A DNA stretch of 64,000 bases from Euzebya pacifica (lineage in GTDB: Bacteria > Actinomycetota > Nitriliruptoria > Euzebyales > Euzebyaceae), in NCBI RefSeq assembly GCF_003344865.1, contig NZ_CP031165.1, positions 558,001-622,000 on the forward strand, written 5' to 3'. The translations under genes were made by a program, and so were the position numbers. Below are positions 16,514 to 26,647 of the stretch, piece after piece (position 1 is the stretch's first letter; each line of letters opens with the position of its first letter). The notes below the pieces were generated by a model. The model was given only the letters and a program-made list of their open reading frames with translations. It was not told the DNA's origin and made no database searches.

Positions 16514-19500
16514 ATGCTCGAGGTGACGCGGGGTGCGACCGGTGACGTCCTGGTGGGGGCGCTGGCCGACGTGCTCGCAACCCCGCTGCCCGACCCGATG
16601 GCCCGCGAGCACGTCGTGGTCCACAGCCACGGCATCGAACGCTGGATCAGCCAGCACCTCGGCCTGCGACTCGGGGCGACCGGTCGGGCCGACGGGGTCT
16701 GCGCCAACGTGGCGTTCCCCTCGCCGTCGGAGGTGGTCGCCGACGTCATGCGTGCGGCGGGGGCCGATCCGCTCGCGGTCAGGGCATGGCAGCCCGCGTC
16801 GTTGACGTGGCGGCTGCTGGACCTCGTCGACCGCGGGCTGCCCGCGGCCGCTCAACCCCTCGCGGCCCGGACCGAGGCGGCCGGCGACCGGCGCCTCGTG
16901 CCGCTGGGCCTGCTCGCCCAGCAGCTGCACCGTTACGCCGTCCACCGGCCCGACATGGTGCTCGACTGGCTGGACGGGGGCTCCAGCGACGGTGCCGGAA
17001 GGGACCTGGACGACGCCGACGCGTGGCAGGCAGCGGTCGTGCGCCTGCTCGCCGCCGACATCGACCGACCGGCGTTCCCTCAGCAGGTGGTTGACACCGT
17101 CGCCGCCCTCGACGCCGGGGCGCCGACACCCCCGGGGTTGCAGCGCCTCGCCCTGTTCGGGTTCACCGCCATCCCCTCCACGCAGCTGGCGGTCCTGGCG
17201 GCGCTCGCCCGGCGCATCGATGTGCACCTGCTGCTGCTCCACCCCTCCGCGGCGGACTGGGCAGCGGTGCACGACGTCGCCGGTGCCGTCGACGATCGTG
17301 GCCTGCCGATCCTCCCGGCCCGTCGGGACGTCGCGTTGCCGGCCCCCCGCAACCGCCTGCTGCGGGCCTGGGGTCGGGACGTGCGCGAGCTGCAGGTCGT
17401 CGTGCAGACCGTCGCCGACGGTGTACATGACGTCGACGCCGACACCGCCGACACCCTCGCGATGCGTCCGACGATCCTCCAGCGGCTGCAACGCGCCGTC
17501 CGGACCGATGCGCCCCTCGACGGGGCCACCGGGACCGTGGAACCGGATCCGAGCGTGCAGCTGCACGCCTGCCCGGGCCGGGCCCGGCAGGTCCAGGTCC
17601 TGCGCGACGAGATCCTGCGGGTCATGGCGGCCGACCCGACGATCCGCCCGCGCGACATCATCGTCATGTGTCCCGACGTCGAGGCCTTCGCCCCGCTGGT
17701 CGCGGCACACCTGGCAGGGGGAGGCAGCGCGGCCGACAGCCGCCCCGACCTGCGCGTCCGGCTGGCCGACCGATCGCTGCGGCAGACCAACCCGATCCTG
17801 CGGCTGCTCGACGAGGTGCTGGACCTCGCGGCCACACGCGTCACCGCCAGCCGCCTGCTGGACCTGCTGGCCGCCGACCCCGTGCGTCGCCGGTTCGGCT
17901 TCGACGCCGACGACCTCGAGGACATCGGCTCGTGGCTGGAACGGGCCGGGGTGCGCTGGGGCGTCGACGCTGCCGAGCGGTCACGGTTCGGCCTGGACGG
18001 CGTGCGCCACAACACCCTCGACGAGGGACTCGACCGGCTGCTGCTCGGCGTGGCCATGGCCGACGAGGGCGACCGGACCCTCGGCGGGATCACCCCCTAC
18101 GACGACATCGAGGGCACCGGTGTGCGTACCGTCGGCCGCCTGGCCGAGGTCGGCAACCGGCTGGCCGCCCTGCTGCCGCAGCTGCGCACCGCCCGTCCCG
18201 TCGATGCCTGGGTCGACCTGCTCGGGATGGTCGTCGACCAGCTCGGCCTGGCGTCCCGGGACGAGCCGTGGCAGCGGACCGAGCTGACCGGCCTGCTGCG
18301 CGAGCTGGCCGACAGCGCCGACGGGCTGTCGACGGACGTGGCCCTCAACGAGGTCCGCGACCTGCTGGCCGACCGGCTGCGTGGCCGGCCCAGCCGCGCC
18401 AACCACATGACCGGCGACCTGACCGTCTGCACGCTCGTGCCGATGCGGTCGGTGCCCCACCGCGTGGTCTGCCTGCTCGGCATGGACGACGGGGTGTTCC
18501 CCCGCACCGCCCGGCCGCACGTCGACGACCTGATCGCCCGCGCCCCCCGCGTCGGTGACCACGACCCCAGGACCGAAGACCGGCAGCTGCTCCTGGACGC
18601 GGTGGCCTCCGCCAGCGACCACCTGATCGTCACGTGGACCGGTCAGGAGGAACGCAGCGACGAGGCCGTACCACCCTGCGTGCCGGTCGCCGAGCTGATG
18701 CGGGCCGTCGACCAGCTCGCCCCGGGCGCCGACCGTCCGCTCTCGGACCGGTTGACTACCCGCCACCCGCGGTACGCCCACGACCCCGCCGCCTTCGACC
18801 CCGATGGACGCCCCGGCTTCGACCAGCTCGCCCACAGGGCCGCCGCCGCAACCGTGTCGGCCGACGACGCCGGGCGGGCGCTGCTGCCGCCACCCGAGGA
18901 CGACGATGTCGACCTGGCTGCGCTGTCCCGCTTCGCGATCGATCCGGCCACGACGTTCGTCCGTGAGGCGTTGGGCATCTGGGTGCCCGACGATCCCGAG
19001 GCGCCCGACGAGAACGTCCCGGTCGAGCTCGACGGGCTGGAGGGGTGGAAGGTCGGTCAGGCGCTGCTGGCCGTCTCCCCCTCCGACACCGAGGCCCTCG
19101 ACGGCGTCGTGGCCGCGGCGCGTGGCCGTGGGCTGTTGCCCCCGCCGGAGCTGCGCCCGGGGAAGGTCAACACGATCCCGGTGATGGTGGAGGAACTTCG
19201 TGCCCACTGCGCGCAGATCGGGGTGCCCGCCAACGGTTCGGGCAACCACGTCGCCGTCGACATCGCGGTCGACCGGTGGCGGGTGCACGGGGCCGTGTCG
19301 GGCGTGGTCGGCGACCGCATCGTCGACGTGTCCTACTCACGCCTCACCGGCAAGCGGCTGATGCGGGCATGGATCGACCTGCTCGCCCTCACCGTGCAGG
19401 ACCCCGAACGGCCGTGGGAGTCCGTCGTCGTGGGCCGCGACAAGGTCCAGCGCAAGGACGTCGCGTCCAGCCGCCGCATCGACCCGCTGGCCCCGTCCGC

Positions 19501-19885
19501 CGACCGCCGGCTCGAGCTGGCCACCGGCTTCCTGGGCGACCTGCTGCAGCTGCGCCACGACGGGCTGCGCGAACCGCTGATCGTGCCGTCGGAGACCGCC
19601 CACGCCTACGCGAAGGCCCGTGTGGTCGACCACGAGGCCTCCGAGGAGGCCGACAACACCGCCTGCAAGGCATGGGACCCCCACCCCATGGGGTTCTCCA
19701 GCGACTGCGGTCGGCCGGCCCACGTCCTGCTGCTCGGTGACGTGCATACCTACGACCGCCTGACCCGCGAGCCGCCCAGGCCGGCAGACGAGCGGCTCGG
19801 CATGGCCGCGGAGCCCCATCGCTTCGGGGCGCTCGCGATGCGCCTGTGGGCACCGCTGCTGCAGCGCCTGGGAGGCCACCGATGA
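16514..19885 (+). CDS. recC: exodeoxyribonuclease V subunit gamma (RecC)
   Basis: RecC forms the pin and Chi-recognition subunit of the RecBCD helicase-nuclease that resects double-strand breaks. The 1123-residue size is normal. Recognisable landmarks are the N-terminal VHSHGIERWISQHLGLRLG, the motif VICP-like IIVMCPDVEAFAPLV, and LGMDDGVFPR with DPRTEDRQLLLDAVASA, typical of the inactivated UvrD-like core. The C-terminus overlaps recB by 4 bases. A TACGGT hexamer at 16499-16504, 9 bases before the ATG, may start a nearly leaderless transcript. Confidence 0.93.
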   Translation: MLEVTRGATGDVLVGALADVLATPLPDPMAREHVVVHSHGIERWISQHLGLRLGATGRADGVCANVAFPSPSEVVADVMRAAGADPLAVRAWQPASLTWRLLDLVDRGLPAAAQPLAARTEAAGDRRLVPLGLLAQQLHRYAVHRPDMVLDWLDGGSSDGAGRDLDDADAWQAAVVRLLAADIDRPAFPQQVVDTVAALDAGAPTPPGLQRLALFGFTAIPSTQLAVLAALARRIDVHLLLLHPSAADWAAVHDVAGAVDDRGLPILPARRDVALPAPRNRLLRAWGRDVRELQVVVQTVADGVHDVDADTADTLAMRPTILQRLQRAVRTDAPLDGATGTVEPDPSVQLHACPGRARQVQVLRDEILRVMAADPTIRPRDIIVMCPDVEAFAPLVAAHLAGGGSAADSRPDLRVRLADRSLRQTNPILRLLDEVLDLAATRVTASRLLDLLAADPVRRRFGFDADDLEDIGSWLERAGVRWGVDAAERSRFGLDGVRHNTLDEGLDRLLLGVAMADEGDRTLGGITPYDDIEGTGVRTVGRLAEVGNRLAALLPQLRTARPVDAWVDLLGMVVDQLGLASRDEPWQRTELTGLLRELADSADGLSTDVALNEVRDLLADRLRGRPSRANHMTGDLTVCTLVPMRSVPHRVVCLLGMDDGVFPRTARPHVDDLIARAPRVGDHDPRTEDRQLLLDAVASASDHLIVTWTGQEERSDEAVPPCVPVAELMRAVDQLAPGADRPLSDRLTTRHPRYAHDPAAFDPDGRPGFDQLAHRAAAATVSADDAGRALLPPPEDDDVDLAALSRFAIDPATTFVREALGIWVPDDPEAPDENVPVELDGLEGWKVGQALLAVSPSDTEALDGVVAAARGRGLLPPPELRPGKVNTIPVMVEELRAHCAQIGVPANGSGNHVAVDIAVDRWRVHGAVSGVVGDRIVDVSYSRLTGKRLMRAWIDLLALTVQDPERPWESVVVGRDKVQRKDVASSRRIDPLAPSADRRLELATGFLGDLLQLRHDGLREPLIVPSETAHAYAKARVVDHEASEEADNTACKAWDPHPMGFSSDCGRPAHVLLLGDVHTYDRLTREPPRPADERLGMAAEPHRFGALAMRLWAPLLQRLGGHR

Positions 19886-22800
19886 GCACCGACCGGGCAC
19901 TGGCGCCGGCCTTCGGGATCGGCGTGCACCCGCTGCCCGTCGGCCATCACACGCTCGAGGCGTCCGCTGGCACCGGCAAGACCCATGCCATCGTCGGGCT
20001 GGCGACCCGCTACCTGGCCGAGGGGCGCTGCTCCGCCGAGGAGCTGCTGGTCGTCACGTTCTCGCGGTCGGCGTCCCGCGAGCTCCGCGGTCGGCTGCTG
20101 ACCCGCCTGTCGACCAGCGTGGACCTGCTCGACGCCGCGCTCGCCGGGCGGCCGCTGCCGGACCACATCGACGACGAGGACCTCCACGACGCGCTTGCGT
20201 CCGACGCACACGGCGACCCGGCCGCCCGCCTGGCCCGGCTCCGCACGGCGCTGGCCGACATCGACCACGCCAGCATCGCCACCATCCACGGGTTCTGCGA
20301 CGACCTGCTCCGGCGGCTCGGCGACCCGGCGCTCGGGACGTTGCTGGAGGACGACGGCGCGCTGGCCACCCAGATCATGGGTGACGTGTACGTGCGCATG
20401 GCCCGCCACGAACCACGGCTCGGCGACGACCTGCCCTACGCCCCCATGAAGGCGCTGCCGATCATCCGGGCCGGGATGCAGCACCCGCGCTCGGCGTTGC
20501 TCCCCGCCGCGTCCTTCGACGACGAGGGTGGCGCCAAGGTCTGGATGGCGATCGCTGCGGGGGTCGAGGCGACCAAGCGCAAGCAGGCCGGCCGCTTGCA
20601 CAGCCACGACGACCTGCTCGACCGCTTGGCGGCCCAGCTGACCGACGGCGATCGCGGCACCACCGTGGCCGAGCTCGTCGGGAAACGGTTCCGCGTCGGC
20701 CTGGTCGACGAGTTCCAGGACACCGACCCCGTCCAGTGGCGCATCCTCACCTCGCTGTTCGCCGACCCCGGCGGGGCCGACGGCCGCAGCCTGGTCCTCG
20801 TCGGTGATCCCAAGCAGGCGATCTACGCGTTCCGTGGGGCCGACATCTCCACCTACCTCGCTGCGCGCGGCGATCGGCCCGACGCCACCCTGCAACGGAA
20901 CCACCGCAGCGACGGTCCCGTCGTCGAGGCCTGCACGACCCTCTTCACCGGCATGCCGCTCGGCTACAGCCGGATCCGCGTCGACCCGGTTGTCCCGACC
21001 AAGCCGGTCCGGCTGGACCCACCGCCGGTGGCGCCCGTCGCCCTCCGGGTGGTGGACCCCGACGCCGACATCCCCACCAGCCGGTGGGGACCGCTGATCA
21101 ACAAGATGCGTGAGTTCGTGGCCCGCGACGTGGCCGCCCACACCGTCGAGCTGCTGTCGGCGGGCACGACCGTCCTGGAGAGGGACGGCGACGGGCAGCG
21201 GCGCGACCTCGTCCCGGCTGACATCGCCGTGCTCGTCCGCACCAACGCCCAGGCCCGGCTGGTCCAGACCCACCTGCACGAGGTCGGACTGCCGACCGTC
21301 CTCAACGGCGTCGGCAACGTGCTGGACACCCCCGCTGCCCGCGACTGGCTTGCCGTGCTGCGCGCCGTGCAGCAGCCGTGGCACGCCGGCAGCGCCCGCC
21401 TGGCTGCGCTGACCGACCTGATCGGGTGGACCCCCGAGCGGGTTGCTGCTGGCACCGACGAGGACGTCGACGGGCTGCACGTGATGCTCCACGAGCTGGC
21501 CGAGCACCTCGGCACGCACGGTGTCGCCGCAGCCCATCGCTGGCTGGACGCCCGCACCAGCTTCTCGCCGCGCCTGCGGTCCCGGCCGGGTGGCAACCGG
21601 CGGCTGGCCGACCTGCTGCACGTCACCGAGGTGCTGCACGCGGAGGAGCGCAGTTCGGCCCATGGTCTGGGGTCGCTGATCAGCTGGTTGGAGTCCGCCA
21701 TGGCGTCGGCTGTCGACCCCCCGCCCGACCGGCTCGCCCGTCGGCTGGAGCAGACCGGCGACGCGGTGGAGATCATGACCGTGCACGGCGCCAAGGGGCT
21801 GCAGCGGCGCATCGTGCTGGTGCCCTTCCTGTGGGACGGGTTCGGCACGATGGACGACGTGATCGTCTTCACCGATCCCCACAGCAGGCGTCGCATGGCC
21901 GACGTCGGGGGCTCGTGGCCCCGCCGTCCCGACCACGCGGCCCACAAGGAGATCGCCGAGCAGGAGTCCGAGCAGGAGGAGATGCGCCTGGCCTACGTCG
22001 CCGCCACCCGCGCCATGCACCACCTCGTGCTCTGGTACGGCCACGCCGGCAGGGCCAAGCAGTCGCCCATGTCGACGATGCTCGGGCGTGGGACGATCAC
22101 CGCCTCGGCGGCCCGGGCCGTCCGAAACGCCACCGACCTGGTCGATGCGCACCCGGGCCTGTTCCACCGCACCGTCGTGACCGACTGGGCGTCGCGGGAC
22201 CGCTGGACCCCGCCCGACCACACCCCGCGCGTCGAGCTGTCGACGTTCGACCGTGACATCGACCACGGCTGGCGGCGGTACTCCTACTCCGGCCTGGTCG
22301 CGGCCGGCACCGCCGACGCGCTGGCGGCCAGCGGCGGGGTGGCCGGGCTGTCGGCCGACGCACCGCGCGTGGTCGACGACGGCGTCCCCACGGGGCCCGA
22401 CGCCCTCGACGACCCGGTCGGAACGGCCGGTGCCCACGCCGGGCCGGAGCCAGTGGACGAGGCCGACCTCGGCGCGGTCGTGCCGTTGAGCGTCATGCCC
22501 GGCGGGGCCGACGTGGGCAGCGCCGTGCATGCCGTGTTCGAGCACATCGCGTTCGATGCCGACGACCTGGCCGACCAGGTCGAACGACAGCTCGCCGTCC
22601 AGGCCCGCGCGTCCTCGGTGGACCTGACCGAGGTCGAGGGCATCGTCGACGCCTTCGTCGACGTCGTCCACACCCCGCTCGGGCCGGCGGCGGCAGGGCT
22701 GGCGCTGCGGGACATCGGCCGGGCCGACCGGATCGACGAGCTCGAGTTCGAGCTGCCCGTCCTGCCCGGCGATCGGGCCGACGAGGCCGGACGCGTCCTG

Positions 22801-23334
22801 CTGACCGACCTGGCCCTGCTGCTTCGCCGCCACCTGCCCGCCGACGACCCGCTGGCCGGCTACGCCGACGTGCTCGAGGAGGCGCTCGGCAGCGTGGAGA
22901 TCCGCGGCTACCTCGCCGGGTTCATCGACCTGATCGCCCGCGTCCCCGACGCCGACGGCGGCCCCGACCGCTTCCTCGTGGCGGACTACAAGACCAACCG
23001 CATCGGCCCCGCCGGGGTGGAGGAGCTGCGCGTCGGCCACTACAGCCGCGCGTCCATGGCCGAGGCGATGATGCACCACCACTATCCGGTGCAGGCGCTC
23101 TTCTACGCCGTGGCGACCCACCGCTACCTGCGCTGGCGGATCGCCGACTACGACCCGGCCGTGCACCTGGCCGGCGTGGCCTACCTGTTCATCCGCGGCA
23201 TGACCGGACCCGACGCCCCGGTCCAGCCCGACGGCACCCCGTACGGCGTGTTCACGTGGACCCCGCCCCCTGCGCTGCTGGATGACCTCGACCGCCTGCT
23301 GACCGAAGGGCTCGACGCGGAGGACCGCACGTGA
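19882..23334 (+). CDS. recB: exodeoxyribonuclease V subunit beta (RecB)
   Basis: A 1150-residue UvrD-type 3'-5' helicase plus nuclease. Seen: Walker A in LEASAGTGKTHAIVGLATRY, Walker B VGLVDEFQDTDPVQW, motif QAIYAFRGADI, motif EIMTVHGAKGLQ, and the C-terminal PD-(D/E)XK nuclease with VADYKTNRIG; GSAVHAVFEHI marks the domain's conserved histidine. All catalytic elements look intact. ATG 19882 overlaps the recC stop (ATGA); the in-frame upstream ATG at 19846 lies inside recC. Partner of RecC and RecD. Confidence 0.95.
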   Translation: MSTDRALAPAFGIGVHPLPVGHHTLEASAGTGKTHAIVGLATRYLAEGRCSAEELLVVTFSRSASRELRGRLLTRLSTSVDLLDAALAGRPLPDHIDDEDLHDALASDAHGDPAARLARLRTALADIDHASIATIHGFCDDLLRRLGDPALGTLLEDDGALATQIMGDVYVRMARHEPRLGDDLPYAPMKALPIIRAGMQHPRSALLPAASFDDEGGAKVWMAIAAGVEATKRKQAGRLHSHDDLLDRLAAQLTDGDRGTTVAELVGKRFRVGLVDEFQDTDPVQWRILTSLFADPGGADGRSLVLVGDPKQAIYAFRGADISTYLAARGDRPDATLQRNHRSDGPVVEACTTLFTGMPLGYSRIRVDPVVPTKPVRLDPPPVAPVALRVVDPDADIPTSRWGPLINKMREFVARDVAAHTVELLSAGTTVLERDGDGQRRDLVPADIAVLVRTNAQARLVQTHLHEVGLPTVLNGVGNVLDTPAARDWLAVLRAVQQPWHAGSARLAALTDLIGWTPERVAAGTDEDVDGLHVMLHELAEHLGTHGVAAAHRWLDARTSFSPRLRSRPGGNRRLADLLHVTEVLHAEERSSAHGLGSLISWLESAMASAVDPPPDRLARRLEQTGDAVEIMTVHGAKGLQRRIVLVPFLWDGFGTMDDVIVFTDPHSRRRMADVGGSWPRRPDHAAHKEIAEQESEQEEMRLAYVAATRAMHHLVLWYGHAGRAKQSPMSTMLGRGTITASAARAVRNATDLVDAHPGLFHRTVVTDWASRDRWTPPDHTPRVELSTFDRDIDHGWRRYSYSGLVAAGTADALAASGGVAGLSADAPRVVDDGVPTGPDALDDPVGTAGAHAGPEPVDEADLGAVVPLSVMPGGADVGSAVHAVFEHIAFDADDLADQVERQLAVQARASSVDLTEVEGIVDAFVDVVHTPLGPAAAGLALRDIGRADRIDELEFELPVLPGDRADEAGRVLLTDLALLLRRHLPADDPLAGYADVLEEALGSVEIRGYLAGFIDLIARVPDADGGPDRFLVADYKTNRIGPAGVEELRVGHYSRASMAEAMMHHHYPVQALFYAVATHRYLRWRIADYDPAVHLAGVAYLFIRGMTGPDAPVQPDGTPYGVFTWTPPPALLDDLDRLLTEGLDAEDRT

Positions 23335-25187
23335 GCGAGGCGACCGCCGCGCCCGGCACGGCCGAGCTGGACCCCTTCGACGCCGAACGGGTCGTCGGCG
23401 CCGAGGGGTTGCTCGGCACCTTCAACGCTGCCGGGATCCTGTCGGCCGCCGACGTGCACGCGGCGCTGCGGATCGGCAGGTTGACCGGTGCGACCGACGA
23501 GCTGGCCGTCCTCGGTGCCGCCTTCGCGGTACGAGCGCCCCGCTTCGGGCACGTCTTCGCCGCGATCCGCCAGCTGGCCGACACCGTCGTCGACGAGGAC
23601 GGACGGGTCGTCGAGCTGCCGGCCGAGACCTGGCCCGACCCCGACGAATGGATCGCCGCCGTCGCCGGATCGCCCCTCGTCGGCGCCGACGGACCGCTGC
23701 ACATCGAGGACGACCGGCTGTACCTGGACCGGTACTGGCGCAACGAGCAGGCGGTCGCCGACGCCATCGTCGGACGGGTCGGCTCGGGCGGCAGCGCCGT
23801 CGAGCTGTCGGCTGACGGCGGCCGAGCGCTGGACACGCTGCTGTCGGCCAACGTCGAGCAGAACGCCGCCGCCCATGCGGCGCTGCGAACCGGCCTGTCG
23901 GTCATCGCCGGCGGACCCGGCACCGGCAAGACCTCGACCGTCGCGCGCATGGTCGGCGTGGCGCTGGCCCACGCCCGCGTCGACGGCAGCCCCGTGCGCA
24001 TCGCCATCGGCGCGTTCACCGGCAAGGCCGCCGCACGGCTGGGAGAGGCCATCCGCCAAGCCGCCGAGGCCATCGACCCGGCCCTCGCGGCCGACGGCAC
24101 CGTCGACGTCGACGGCGCGCTGGCCATCACCCCGACCACCCTGCACCGGCTGCTCGGCTCGATGGGATCGCGCACCCGGTTCCGCCACCACGCCGGCAAC
24201 CCGCTGCCCTTCGACCTCGTGATCGTCGACGAGGTGTCGATGGTGTCGTTGTCGATGCTGGCCCGCCTGCTGGAGGCCATGCGACCCGACGCCACGCTCG
24301 TGCTGGTCGGCGACCCCGACCAGCTGGCCGCCGTCGAGGCCGGCACGGTGCTCGGCGACATCATGGCCGCCGCCGACGGCACGCCGCTGGCCGAGCAGGT
24401 CACCACGCTGCAGACCAACTACCGCTCCGACAAGGGCATCTCCACGTTCGCCCAGCTCATCCGCGCCGGCGACGTCGACGGCGCGCTGGCGGCCATGGTC
24501 CGCAACCCCGCGGACCCCACCGCCCAGGCCGTCAGCCTGGTCGTGCCGGATCGACCCGGCTCGTGGCCCCACGGCACCGGCACCCTCGCCGGTGTCCGCG
24601 GGCTGCTCGAACCCCAGGTCCGCGAGGCGATGCGGCTGGGTGTGTCGGGGGATGCCGAGGAGGCGCTGCGCACCACCATGTCCGCCCAGGTCCTGTGCGC
24701 ACATCGGCGGGGCGTCGACGGCGTGACCGTCTGGAACGCCGCGGTCGAGGGCTGGGCGATGGACGTGCCCAGCTACCAACGGCCCGAGTGGTACGCCGGA
24801 CGGCCCGTCATGGTCAGCCGCAACGACTACGACCTGGGTGTCTTCAACGGTGACGTCGGGGTGGCGGTGGAGACCGACGGCAGGCTGCGCGTCATCATCG
24901 ACGGCCGCGACGGTGCCCCCATCGAACGTCGGCGCCTCGGGTCGGTGCAGACGGTGCACGCGATGACGATCCACAAGAGCCAGGGCAGCGAGTTCGACGA
25001 CGTCGTGGTCGTGCTGCCCACCGACCCCTCGCCGATCGTCACCCGTGAGCTGCTGTACACCGCCGTGACCCGTGCCCGCCGGTCGGTCACGGTCGTGGCG
25101 ACCGAGGACGCCGTCCGCCGAGCGATCAGCCGGCCGGTGACCCGCGCCAGCGCCCTGCCCGACCGGCTGCGTCGCGCGCTCGGCTGA
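23331..25187 (+). CDS. recD: exodeoxyribonuclease V subunit alpha (RecD)
   Basis: The 5'-3' helicase subunit of RecBCD, 618 residues. Seen: Walker A GGPGTGKTSTVARMV near residue 200, Walker B VIVDEVSMVSLSMLARLLE, the Q-containing GDPDQLAAVEAG, LQTNYRS, and the late motif TIHKSQGSEFDDVVVVLP with TAVTRARRSVTVV. GTG 23331 overlaps the recB stop, completing a coupled recC-recB-recD operon. An intact helicase set indicates a functional enzyme. Confidence 0.95.
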   Translation: MSEATAAPGTAELDPFDAERVVGAEGLLGTFNAAGILSAADVHAALRIGRLTGATDELAVLGAAFAVRAPRFGHVFAAIRQLADTVVDEDGRVVELPAETWPDPDEWIAAVAGSPLVGADGPLHIEDDRLYLDRYWRNEQAVADAIVGRVGSGGSAVELSADGGRALDTLLSANVEQNAAAHAALRTGLSVIAGGPGTGKTSTVARMVGVALAHARVDGSPVRIAIGAFTGKAAARLGEAIRQAAEAIDPALAADGTVDVDGALAITPTTLHRLLGSMGSRTRFRHHAGNPLPFDLVIVDEVSMVSLSMLARLLEAMRPDATLVLVGDPDQLAAVEAGTVLGDIMAAADGTPLAEQVTTLQTNYRSDKGISTFAQLIRAGDVDGALAAMVRNPADPTAQAVSLVVPDRPGSWPHGTGTLAGVRGLLEPQVREAMRLGVSGDAEEALRTTMSAQVLCAHRRGVDGVTVWNAAVEGWAMDVPSYQRPEWYAGRPVMVSRNDYDLGVFNGDVGVAVETDGRLRVIIDGRDGAPIERRRLGSVQTVHAMTIHKSQGSEFDDVVVVLPTDPSPIVTRELLYTAVTRARRSVTVVATEDAVRRAISRPVTRASALPDRLRRALG

Positions 25188-25265
25188 GGGCTTTTCTGCT
25201 GCCGGGGGAGGAGTTGGGGCGGCCCGATCGGTAGAGGTGGGTGCCCGACCCCTCCGAGGACCACC

Positions 25266-25544
25266 GTGACCGTCTCCATCGCCGTCGACCCCGACGACCT
25301 GCGCGCTCATGCCGACCGCGCACGTGCTGTCGCGGCCCGGGTCGAGGACATCGCCGCCGGGGGCGGGGCACCCAGCGACAACGCGGTGGGCCATGCCGCC
25401 ATCGCCGACGCGGTCGCCGACGTCCGCAGGGCATCACGTGAACGGGCCGATGCGATCGCCGAACAGCTCGACGACGCGGCCGCGTACCTCGACGGCACGG
25501 CCGTGTCCGTCGAGCTGCTCGACCGCCTGCTCAGCATCTTCTAG
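25266..25544 (+). CDS. small helical ESX-like protein
   Basis: A 92-residue all-helical protein beginning with GTG 25266. A helix-turn-helix-like hairpin is suggested by the long amphipathic stretches on either side of AAGGGAPSDN (about 31-40). It has no Trp, so it lacks the WXG itself, but its size and position resemble the DUF2580/ESX-associated small partners encoded before larger WXG-type proteins. No signal peptide is present, as expected for type VII cargo. The next gene starts 8 bases after its stop, so they are likely co-transcribed. Function is inference; no T7SS machinery gene is in the window. Confidence 0.72.
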   Translation: MTVSIAVDPDDLRAHADRARAVAARVEDIAAGGGAPSDNAVGHAAIADAVADVRRASRERADAIAEQLDDAAAYLDGTAVSVELLDRLLSIF

Positions 25545-25552
25545 GGGACGAC

Positions 25553-26647
25553 GTGGCTGGACGAGGCAAGGACTTCACGCTCCTGGGCGGCACCGACCCG
25601 GCACCCGGGGACATCGAGGTACTGGAGTACATGCGGACGGGCGTCGACGACCTCGCCATGTCCAGCACCGACGTGACGGCGGACGTGGACGGGCTGGGAC
25701 TCGCCGTCGGCACCTCCGAGTGGAGCGGGGACAGCGCTGACGGCTTCCTCCGCACCCTCGCAACGACCCCGCCCATGGTGGCCGCCCAGGGCGAGGCATG
25801 GACGGCCGTGTCCGGCGTCATCGCCGGTTGGGCGACAACTTTGGAGGGTCTGCAGGCACGCGCCGACGTCCTGCTGGCGCTCGCCGAGGCCAACGAGGAA
25901 CGACGGCTCCAGCTGGTCCAGGCGCGACCGGCCGCGGTGCAGGCGCTGGAGCGCGCTCGTCAGGCGTTGCGGGACGCCCGCGAGGACGAGGACGGCGCCA
26001 GCGACGCCGACCGCCGCGCGGTCGAGCGGGCGGCCGAACGCCTCGCCGAGATCGACGCTGGCATCGCCGAGTGCGAAGCCCAAGCCGCTCGGCTGCGGGG
26101 CGAGGCCGCCGCACTGCTCGAGGAGCACGAGGCTGCCGCGGTTGTGGTTGCCGAACAGCTCCGCGCCGCGATTCCCCCGGCCCCGAACCTGTTGCCGTTC
26201 GGTGTCGCGGTGGCTGCGGCCGTTGCCGACGACCTGATCCCCGGGTTCGACGCGGCAGGTCAGGACGGCATCATCGACCCGACGGAGTTCGGTGACCTGC
26301 TGCTGCACGTCCAGGGCGAGCTGCTGGACCCCGACCACGATCTGACCGATGCCGCGCTGCGGGCCACCGAGCGCATGTGCGAGGCCCTCGCCCGGCACGA
26401 AGCGGCCGCCGGTGCCGTCGTCGAGGCCCTCGGGAACGATGGCGTCGCGGCGTCGCTGACGGCGCTGCAGTACCTCGGCCAGTACCAGGATGCGGCAGAC
26501 CACGGCGACCTGGCCGACGCGATCCTGTCCATGATCGGTGCGGCGTCCCACAGCGCCGCAGGCAGCCAGACCCTCGTCGCCACCGTCGAGGACAACGGCC
26601 CGTTCACTGCCGTCCTCCTGGCCACGGATCGAGGACCTCGGCACTGA
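25553..26647 (+). CDS. WXG100-like coiled-coil protein, 5' part before a frameshift
   Basis: The GTG-started 364-residue reading frame has WSG at residues 57-59 in a helical N-terminus (AVGTSEWSGDSADGF), like WXG100 proteins, and a long Ala/Arg/Glu coiled coil at about 105-205, then a helical domain containing VVEALGNDGVAASLTALQYL. This last part is reminiscent of DUF6571-type actinobacterial proteins. After codon 357 the frame seems to break: it continues with 7 extra residues to a stop, while an open +1-shifted frame carries on without interruption. Read together they give about 728 residues. It is likely type VII cargo, but no toxin domain was recognised. Confidence 0.7.
   Translation: MAGRGKDFTLLGGTDPAPGDIEVLEYMRTGVDDLAMSSTDVTADVDGLGLAVGTSEWSGDSADGFLRTLATTPPMVAAQGEAWTAVSGVIAGWATTLEGLQARADVLLALAEANEERRLQLVQARPAAVQALERARQALRDAREDEDGASDADRRAVERAAERLAEIDAGIAECEAQAARLRGEAAALLEEHEAAAVVVAEQLRAAIPPAPNLLPFGVAVAAAVADDLIPGFDAAGQDGIIDPTEFGDLLLHVQGELLDPDHDLTDAALRATERMCEALARHEAAAGAVVEALGNDGVAASLTALQYLGQYQDAADHGDLADAILSMIGAASHSAAGSQTLVATVEDNGPFTAVLLATDRGPRH

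Noticed and set aside
19750-23166. Very long minus-strand open frame opposite recC/recB
   Set aside because: The recB and recC motifs are on the plus strand, and the antisense product has no recognisable fold.
26538-26627. Independent start for the second half of the WXG100-like gene
   Set aside because: The ATG at 26538 is inside the first half and in the other frame, without a ribosome site; the join at 26624-26627 explains the two frames better.
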